Positions 57,601 through 64,000 of a DNA stretch of 64,000 bases are shown here, piece after piece. This DNA comes from Turbatrix aceti (lineage: Eukaryota > Nematoda > Chromadorea > Rhabditida > Panagrolaimidae). The stretch spans positions 4,712,001 through 4,776,000 of the forward strand of contig OZ017766.1 in the NCBI GenBank assembly GCA_963969345.1. Reading direction: 5' to 3'. Both the position numbers and the translations under genes were made by a program. Below the pieces are notes generated by a model. It was not told the origin of the DNA and ran no database searches. It was given only the letters and a program-made list of their open reading frames with translations. Within the stretch, counting starts at the first letter, position 1. The number at the start of each line of letters is the position of its first letter.

Positions 57601-60433
57601 GAGATCACAGCCACCGAAGGACGCATCAGCTGAATGCGATGTCTGCCGGAGGATGAAAAAAGCTGGGGAATTGAGGGTAATGCATAAATGTGTTCCCGGT
57701 GAGTGAATCCAAGCCCACTGACCGAAGAAACATCCATGCACTAACCAAACTTCCATTGCAGATGGATCTCAAAAGAGAGAACGTCGATGTCGAAGCAGTC
57801 GTGTCCAGCGTTGTCGAGACTCTCGTCGTCCATGAAGTCAAAGGCGTCGAAAAATGCGTCATTCGAGAAGAAAACCGCAAAGGCAAGGACGTGAAGATTT
57901 TGCAGACACAGGGAATCAACACACAGGTGAGTTGCTTGCTTGAAATTGTTTGAGGCAGCAGGACGGCCGAGCTGAATGTGAACATCTAGTCATGATAGAT
58001 TAGAACATGACACGACTATGATGACACATCCAGCTCGGAACCGCACCATGCAAAACAACAGCGAGGCGATTGGACGTCGGGAGCCAAGGGCAGATGCGGA
58101 CCCGGTGAGCTCGGAGCAGTGGCTAACCTGAGCGACATCCACCATTGGCATACCCGACGTCCTAGGTAGAGGAGAGAGGAAAAACATGCAGCCGGAGTAG
58201 AGGTAGAAATGGAGTTGAAATGGCGAAGATGAGATCTGAACTCGCTTTTATATGCGCTGACTTGGCTGTGTTTTTGCTTGCCTCCTTCGAATCATTCATT
58301 CTTCGGACAGCGTGGCCCACATTTCACACCACCAGAGTTGGGGTGAGGGAAAGTACCCTGCGAGTCATTGCTCCGACTGTCTGGCCATCACCGCGCATCC
58401 TTTCGGGCACGCTTGTTGTCGTTTGTCGCTCTCTGGGTTGCCTGCGAGCTATTCGACCTAGATTTCGGCGGTCGGCGCTCGCGATGGGGTGGGAGGGGCA
58501 TCGGCATTCTCATTGTTGTTTGGCATGGCAAAGACGAACGCACAGCCAAAATCGGGCAAGCAGGCGCTGGATGACTGTGCCGTCTGCCCGCCCGCTGCTG
58601 TGACCCGAGTTTGATTGAAGCATGCAAAGTTTGAAAAGCTAAATACAAAAACTGTTCCGAGCAAGCTACAGTATACTGCATAGAACATAAATTTATGGAA
58701 TAGAAGCAAAAATGTGTTCAAACACTTTGAATGAATGAAAACTTTTTCTTCAGGCCCTTCATGATGTCTCAAAAATCATCGATGTCAATACGATATACTT
58801 CAACGATATCAATCTCATGCGAGACAACTACGGCATTGAAGCCTGCAACCGTGTAATCGTAAATGTTCGTTGTTTTTAACTTTCTTCTTCTTCTTCCGGG
58901 TTCACATGTTTGCATTTTTATATTTAGGAAATGAACAATGTCTTCGGTGCTTACGGTATCGACGTGAATCCCCGACATCTCACGCTCATCGCGGATTACA
59001 TGACTTTTACGGGCGTCATTGCACCGTTCTCGCGCACAGCGATGGCCTCGAGTACGTCTCCTTTCCAGAAGATGACATTTGAGACCACGCTGAGCTTCAT
59101 GCGTGACACCATCATTTACGGTGGGTTCTTTGTTTTGCACTGCGACGCAACGAGTTTTAGTCAAATGAGGGCGCCTGCATTGCACGATGATAATTTCGCG
59201 ATATTTGCGGCGGCGTTTAAAAATAGCATCCAAAAATGTGATAACAAGGCTTGTGCATTGTTGCATATCGCGCGATATAAACAAAAGGGAAGAGAGAAAC
59301 AATAGTATCAAACAAAACAACTTGTTTGCCTGCCAGAACCCAGAACTCAGATATTAAAGGACAGAAAAACCGTTGTTACGGTTAAGTTCAATAAAACACA
59401 CACAAATTGTGGTTTTACTCTTCAGCGATACACCAAAAAGGAATCAATGTCACTTTATTGCCGTGGTCGTTAATCAACTTGGGATATTTTTGGAATGAAG
59501 CATATTTTGGGAAGTGATCAGATAACTTTTTTGTTTACAAATTTACGCCCTAAAAAACTTTTTGTAGTGGTATGATATTCAAATTTTAGTATTTTAAAGT
59601 TTGGATGTTCGCTATTTTTAACATTTTTTTTGTGCGAACTTTATTCAGTGGGAAATTAGAAGTACCGTAAGCGTGGTAAGGGAATGAACGTTTTCGTGTG
59701 AACCTGTCGGCGATTCTTTTTTGTGCACATGTCGTTTTTTATCATCGCAAAAATGCGATGATTGAAATGCACTCATTTATTTGTTTCACGAGAATGTGGG
59801 TTCAGATGTTTCGGTCTCACGACGTCACCCACCGTTGATCGCTCGCAATCGGTGATTGGAGATGGGGTGTGCATGTGTTTTTGTCTACCAGGAGCTAAAT
59901 TGATCACGAATGGTCTCGCGCAACTTTTTATGGGTGATCTATGTGAACGTGTCTTTCCTTGCGAACAGGACTAACTATGGAGCGCCATGTGAGTAAGACC
60001 AGAATTGAGCGTACGAAGTTGGTCTTTTTACGTCTCTTCTCCTCCTGGTCTTACTGTAGTGAACGGAATGTGGCGTCGAACTTTGTCTTCTTCAACCACC
60101 TATTATTTATTTTGAAGCTATAGCTGGGGTGTTACACACAAGCACCAGGCCGAGCGCATTAAACCTAAAGCAAATGTGAAAAAAATGCAACACGACAGCG
60201 CAATTACACTAATTAAATTAATCTAATCATGTTTTTGACTTTTGGCTTTGCTTTTTTTAGGTGACGTAGATTACAACCTGTCCCCGTCGGCACGCATCGT
60301 CACCGGCACACTCATGAAAGCAGGCACTGGCGCATTCGACCTCGTCTCGGACAAGGGATTGCTATTTGACAGAGATGAAGAGAAATCCATCGATTACAGT
60401 AAGCAGGTTATTTTTGAGTCAGACTCTGATTAG
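51667..60433 (+). CDS. POLR1A: RNA polymerase I largest subunit (RPA1/POLR1A)
   Basis: Catalytic subunit of nucleolar Pol I, which makes pre-rRNA. Exons: 51667-51783, 51832-52002, 52049-52229, 52280-52446, 52502-53194, 53239-53652, 53698-53920, 54196-54719, 54775-55040, 55105-56839, 56887-56964, 57762-57926, 58754-58858, 58928-59120, 60261-60433; 1,734 aa (human 1,720), all phases consistent. It shows the N-terminal zinc site (CSTCGQRDLNCPGHMGH), the second CVNC/CPLC region, 'MNRQPSLHKPSIMGHRV', the Mg-binding NADFDGDEMNGH (about 630), and the bridge-helix region '[23 protein letters not shown]'. An acidic insert near the C-terminus is typical of Pol I. 'YDLALGATS' at the start favours Pol I over Pol II or III. 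The last three large introns (797, 827 and 1,140 bp) are exceptional for this gene. Confidence 0.97.
57005..57725. repeat. Seven-copy tandem repeat (110-116 bp) in a POLR1A intron
   Basis: The core TTCCCGGTGAATG (last copy GTGAGTG) starts at about 57017, 57133, 57248, 57362, 57472, 57582 and 57693, a period of 110-116 bp. The first five units also share CATTTACCGnGGAA (CATTAACC in the second), a variant of ACCGGCCATT and GCCAAGTCGA. In each unit the core can pair with a partner about 10-20 bases downstream (GGTGAATGA with TCATTTACC). The copies are diverged, more so at the 3' end. Confidence 0.88.
57927..58753. other. Large POLR1A intron, no nested gene seen
   Basis: An 827-bp intron between phase-0 exons. 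It is GC-richer than other introns here and contains short open frames on both strands, none with recognisable domains or good splice signals. CTTTTATATGC at about 58249 is TATA-like but unsupported. Confidence 0.5.
59121..60260. other. Longest POLR1A intron, possible alternative 3' end
   Basis: Reading on past the donor at 59121 stays open for 61 codons to a TAG at 59303-59305, and AATAAA follows near 59387. The product would lack the last 57 residues of the Pol I subunit. The rest of the intron shows no gene. Confidence 0.35.
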
Positions 60434-61482
60434 AGGACACATGTGATATGTTGGAACTTTGTGTTGACTTCGCCAGATTTCTGCCTTCTCGAATGTGCCT
60501 GTCCTATGGTTTTGTTGTTGATTTGACTTTTTTTGGGTCTATAGTAATAACTTTTTTGTTTCGTTGATGGGAAGGAGGCGTTGGTGGCGGGAGAGATCGA
60601 CTTGGCGCGCGGCCAGGCCGGTCGCCCCCCGACGTGGTCGGTCGCGCACACGGGGCGGCGTCGTCGCCCGATACTGATATATAACGAAGCCGCCGAGGTA
60701 GCAGGAGCTTCGGCAACGATTGATAACTTCACTTTATGATTTCGATCATCCATCCGCCCACGGAGGTCGTTGAGTTCGCCCCAACCCTCCGGCAATGTCG
60801 CAGCCGTAGACTTCGTGGCTGAGGTTTGTTTATTGATATCTGCCTTTTTTTTCATGGAACTCTTTTAACCTTTATTTTTTTCTTCAGGATCCGATTCCGA
60901 ATCCTCAGGCTGAAAACAAAACGAAGACGACTGCTTTTCACCACCTCTGCACAGCCAGACGCTAATCGCTGCTGCTGAGCGTTGTCCATGGTGCCAAAAT
61001 CGAATATCGGCGCCAACGAAGGATGACGGCCCAACAGCCAGCTCGACGATGGCTCCTGCAGCACAGCCAACACGGCTTGAGAGCGAGAATAACACCTCTA
61101 GGCCTCTCTGCGACATGCAAATCCAAACAAAACGTGTGGCACAACATCTTCCACGTTACTACGTTTTTTTTCACTTTCAAAACGAACTATTTTACACCTG
61201 TACACCTGTTGTGACGTAGAAGGGTCGCTTGACCTCTTCCCAGGCCTCCGACGCATCTTTCTTACGTTCGCACACTACCTGTTGTCCTTTGCGTGTCCAT
61301 TGCGCTATTGTTGGTTCCGCGTGAATCAACCGCAAACAATATATTGTCACTATGTGTTGTCAAATTACGCGTGTGATTTGTGATTGCTCGTAATTAATTT
61401 ACCGTAATTATAGTATCAAGTAAAACAATTTTGTTTACAGTTTGGTTGAGAAATGAGACATCGGGTTCAGTTGAATTCAGAT
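60434..61482. other. Intergenic, uncertain
   Basis: Open frames on the minus strand (60430-60855, 60865-61116) lack family resemblance and a clean exon structure. The stretch contains the POLR1A 3' UTR, a GC-rich part at 60570-60670, and the 3' flank of the SXP/RAL-2 gene. I see no supported gene. Confidence 0.4.
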
Positions 61483-62259
61483 TCAGAAGTTTGCCGGGGT
61501 AGAAGAGCGGGGTTGGCCGCTGAAGCCTCCTCCGAAGCCACCTGGACCGCCTTGGTTACCTCCGAAGCCACCTGGACCGCCTTGGTTACCTCCGAAGCCG
61601 CCCTGGGGACCTCCGAAACCACCTTGGCCGCCCTGGTTACCTCCGAAGCCTCCCTGCGGGCCACCGAACCCACCACGATGACCATGGGGACCTCGTGGCG
61701 GAGGAGGCAGAGCACCGGGAATGTCGCGGAGAGCCTTGAAGAGTTCATGCCGGGCGCTGCTGTTCGCGGAACGAATGACTTCCTCCAGAAGCTGTCCTTC
61801 TTCCTGTCGAGTGAGATTGTCGCTGATGCGGATCGCCCGCAGCTGCTGGTAGAGTGCCTGAGCGTCGGAGCTGAGATTGGCGACCGCGGCATCCGCCTGG
61901 ACGATCGTCGCGTTAATTGTCGCGGTGATGTTCGCGAGCCAGGCTTCGTACTCGACGGAGACCGAGTTGTTAGCCGCCCAGCTTTCCTGGGCAGCGATGA
62001 ACTGGGCGCGGGTCAGGTTAGCCTGGTGCTCGATGCGGAAGAAGTCGCGGCGGGCTTCGACGGAAACGTTCTGCAGGAAGCTGGGTGGCGCGAACGGCGG
62101 CGGAGGAGGCGGATGTGGGTGTCTTCGGTTCGGGAGCTGAGGGAAGTTGCGCTCCGATCGGGCACCGAAGCCGATCCCGGAGAGATCCTGTGGCGGTTGA
62201 GCGACGGCAGACGCCACGATGAAGGCTGCGAAGACAAAAACGTGGGAAGTACTCGTCAT
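61483..62259 (-). CDS. SXP/RAL-2 (DUF148) family secreted protein with Gly-rich tail
   Basis: Nematode-restricted family of secreted proteins, several known as antigens of parasites; biochemical role unclear. Single exon, 258 aa from the ATG at 62259. That start has a signal peptide (TSTSHVFVFAAFIVASAVAQ) and the right distance to a TATA box at 62303-62311; an in-frame ATG at 62292 would lie too close to it. After a His/Pro-rich linker, the SXP/RAL-2 domain (about 55-170) contains FLQNVSVEARRDFF, LTRAQFIAAQESWA, 'LSSDAQALYQQL' and 'NLTRQEEGQLLEEVI'. The C-terminal third is repeats of GGFGGNQGGP-type sequence. The Gly-rich tail is not part of the usual family architecture. Confidence 0.85.
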   Translation of the reverse strand: MTSTSHVFVFAAFIVASAVAQPPQDLSGIGFGARSERNFPQLPNRRHPHPPPPPPFAPPSFLQNVSVEARRDFFRIEHQANLTRAQFIAAQESWAANNSVSVEYEAWLANITATINATIVQADAAVANLSSDAQALYQQLRAIRISDNLTRQEEGQLLEEVIRSANSSARHELFKALRDIPGALPPPPRGPHGHRGGFGGPQGGFGGNQGGQGGFGGPQGGFGGNQGGPGGFGGNQGGPGGFGGGFSGQPRSSTPANF

Positions 62260-62302
62260 GTTGTTGAGGATGTTGAGTGACGATACAGACATCTGACCTT
62301 CT

Positions 62303-62311
62303 CTTTATATA
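62303..62311 (-). promoter_or_regulatory. TATA box of the SXP/RAL-2 gene
   Basis: Reads TATATAAAG on the minus strand, about 45-50 bases before the chosen ATG, in a stretch followed by a short 5' leader. Confidence 0.65.
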
Positions 62312-64000
62312 CCTCACCTCATCTCTCCGCGCGCTGTTGATCCAGCCGGACGCTGCGCTGCCAGGTGCGACACCACAGCAGTCGGGGGACGACCTCAACG
62401 CTACAACGGACCCAGATTGACTTTCCCACTCCGCGTGAATCATCAAAAACAGCTCAATCCTCAATTTTTACGATTGTATTATACATTATTATTTTTGACG
62501 TAAGCTTTTAATACGGTATGTATTATATTTGTTGTCGCTGATCATCGATGCAAAACTCGTATTGTCCCAGGAGGCGGCGATCGCCCACGTCGTCCACGTT
62601 CAGGACAAGGCCGACAACAGGCTGATGTGAGTGACGAACAAGGCCAGTTGTTGCCGGCGTTTTGTCCTGATATCTCTGCGAATTGCGCTACAAGCCTCCA
62701 GTTCCGCATGCACCGATGCACACGTGCACGCTGCGTAAAAAGCCAAGCGTCAAAATATAGCCTGCGAAGGCGGTGACGGTCAACAATTGTTTTGCCGGAC
62801 TCTGCAGTGCCTGGATTGTGTGTGCAGCCGGGATATATTATACATCCAGTGCATCAAACTGCAACTTAAGTGCCACCCTGCAGGTTTGAGTGTTCATGCG
62901 TGTGCATGAGATGCTGCAAAAAAACAGGTTGAAGAGAAGTGTGAAGGAACAAAGGCGTTATTCCCGAGAGTTTACGTTTGCGTAGATGCAAACAATATTT
63001 TTTCTGCGTTCCTAAAAGAGCAATAAAAGGCAGGTGCTCAGTTTTTGAAGGCTCCCGTTCGTATGTTCCCTGCAGCAGTCTTTTTTACGTAACTGCACGA
63101 CACTTTGGATTCATCACGGTTCGTTAGGCAATGTGGCAGGTAATGAGCATGCAATGAAGTTGAATACTAAGCAAGCGTTCAGGGGTATGAAAAACAGAAC
63201 GCTCACGTGGTTGAAATTTCAGGTGATATCAGAATAGCAGGAAAAGTCTCGAAACGATGATTGTGCAGCGTACTGTAGGCGACGTCGTCGAATGTTGTTC
63301 TTTCGTTGTTTCCTTCCTTCCCACTGTCACGCGAACTATGAATCAACGAACCGGCCTGAATGGACTCATACTCTGCTGTGCAGTGCAGGGGTCTGTCTGA
63401 CTTTTTTGGTTGCTTGTTTCGGTACTCGACAAAACAACAAAGCACAAGTCAGGTAAAAAAACTCCAGGACGAGCAAAAATCGCGCGTGGTGCGATGTAGT
63501 TTTAACAAAGCCGCCGCCCGCCGTCGCTGTCGGTGCGATTATGCAAGAGAGATGTACCAATGAAGTAATAATGAACTAACACCACTGAGCCCTCACGAGA
63601 TACATTACGGCACACCACGTCTGAGCTATTAAGCGTGCGACGCACAGGTGAGGGAGACCCCGGTAAGTAAGTCGGTTTTCACCTCAGTCAGCTCCCGTGC
63701 GTAAAGGGCATGTCACCGGGCAAAAAAGAAGGGTGGAAAAAGCCGTCGTCTACGTTGTTGGCTTTTCTCAAAAAACTCTGCTTAGATACAAGTGCTGGCG
63801 CCGGTGAAGCGGAAGGCTCTCAGGCCAAAATCTTTGCCCCTCGCCTTTGCTTTCACGCATTTTTGGGAATCCAGACTACGCTGGTGAACGCCTGCGTGAA
63901 CGCGGGACAATTTGGATTTGGTTTCGAGGCTGTTTTTGGTTTGTAGGCTGTTGTAATCGATGGCATAATTAACGACTCGCGCACAACGACGGGTAGTCAT
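62312..64000. other. Intergenic, no supported gene
   Basis: Short open frames on both strands (for example 63710-63946 plus, 63366-63560 minus) have no recognisable domain and no convincing splice or start context. A GTGCGACGCAC palindrome lies near 63637 and a GCAATAAAAGGC TATA-like stretch near 63021. Nothing more can be supported. Confidence 0.45.

Noticed and set aside
58220..58681. Frames within the POLR1A intron suggesting a nested gene
   Set aside because: Both strands have similar-length frames; no domain, signal peptide or splice pattern stands out.
60430..61116. Minus-strand frames after POLR1A, including a small MDNAQQQRLASG...EPEDSESDPEE two-exon possibility
   Set aside because: The product would be only about 30 residues with no family match and a minimal 35-bp intron; not enough evidence.
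63590..63720. Possible structured RNA around the GTGCGACGCAC palindrome
   Set aside because: Short hairpins are present, but no known RNA family or promoter signal; treated as chance.
63710..63946. Plus-strand frame MSPGKKEGWKK... of 78 codons
   Set aside because: No recognisable domain, no upstream promoter or acceptor, and similar frames exist by chance on the other strand.
1..64000. tRNA, rRNA and spliced-leader RNA genes, CRISPR arrays
   Set aside because: No B-box (GGTTCGANTCC)-like site with a matching cloverleaf, no rRNA-like stretch, no SL1-like sequence, and no regularly spaced short repeats with unique spacers were found by eye.

Overview
This is eukaryotic nuclear DNA from a small-genome invertebrate, most likely a nematode. 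Introns are mostly 45-400 bp, begin GTRAG and end in T-runs plus CAG. Genes are dense and often co-directional. Several start codons lie just after a T-rich splice acceptor, as expected for spliced-leader trans-splicing. One gene encodes an SXP/RAL-2 protein, a nematode-restricted family. I cannot name the genus. All gene models are read by eye from splice signals and phase, and none has transcript support.

Layout. (1) 0.3-13.0 kb, plus: the 3' two thirds of perlecan (UNC-52/HSPG2) with domains III, IV and V, and two or three alternative 3' ends. (2) 13.7-19.0 kb, plus: the SWI/SNF ATPase Brahma/SMARCA4. (3) 19.6-20.0 kb, minus: a small secreted Tyr/Phe-rich protein of unknown function. (4) 20.1-25.0 kb: a transposon island with a long foldback repeat, two nested terminal-inverted-repeat elements and a decayed Ty3/Gypsy-like retroelement. 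(5) 25.1-29.9 kb, plus: an ABCA-type full ABC transporter in unusually AT-rich sequence. (6) 30.9-33.0 kb, plus: two tandem glutathione S-transferases whose promoters were duplicated with them. (7) 35.0-41.3 kb, plus: Dishevelled (DIX-PDZ-DEP) with extra phase-compatible first exons and two alternative C-termini. (8) 41.3-41.8 kb, minus: a Ly-6/uPAR-like protein meeting Dishevelled tail to tail. (9) 42.4-60.4 kb, plus: eight co-directional housekeeping genes, PUS3, RTRAF, RPSA (uS2), AK6, mL53, a GM130-like golgin, an unknown coiled-coil protein and POLR1A. The first five are very tightly spaced and look like a nematode operon devoted to translation, tRNA modification and ribosome production. 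(10) 61.5-62.3 kb, minus: an SXP/RAL-2 secreted protein. (11) 62.3-64.0 kb: no convincing gene.

Functional links. The 42-47 kb run (PUS3, RTRAF, uS2, AK6, mL53), together with POLR1A, serves RNA and ribosome synthesis. The perlecan and Dishevelled loci are large regulated genes in which the sequence itself shows alternative 5' and 3' exons. The most interesting signals are the repeated use of basic C-terminal tails at alternative perlecan ends, the DIX-less Dishevelled starts, a transposable element inserted exactly in a TATA box of an LTR-like promoter, and a seven-copy hairpin repeat in a POLR1A intron.
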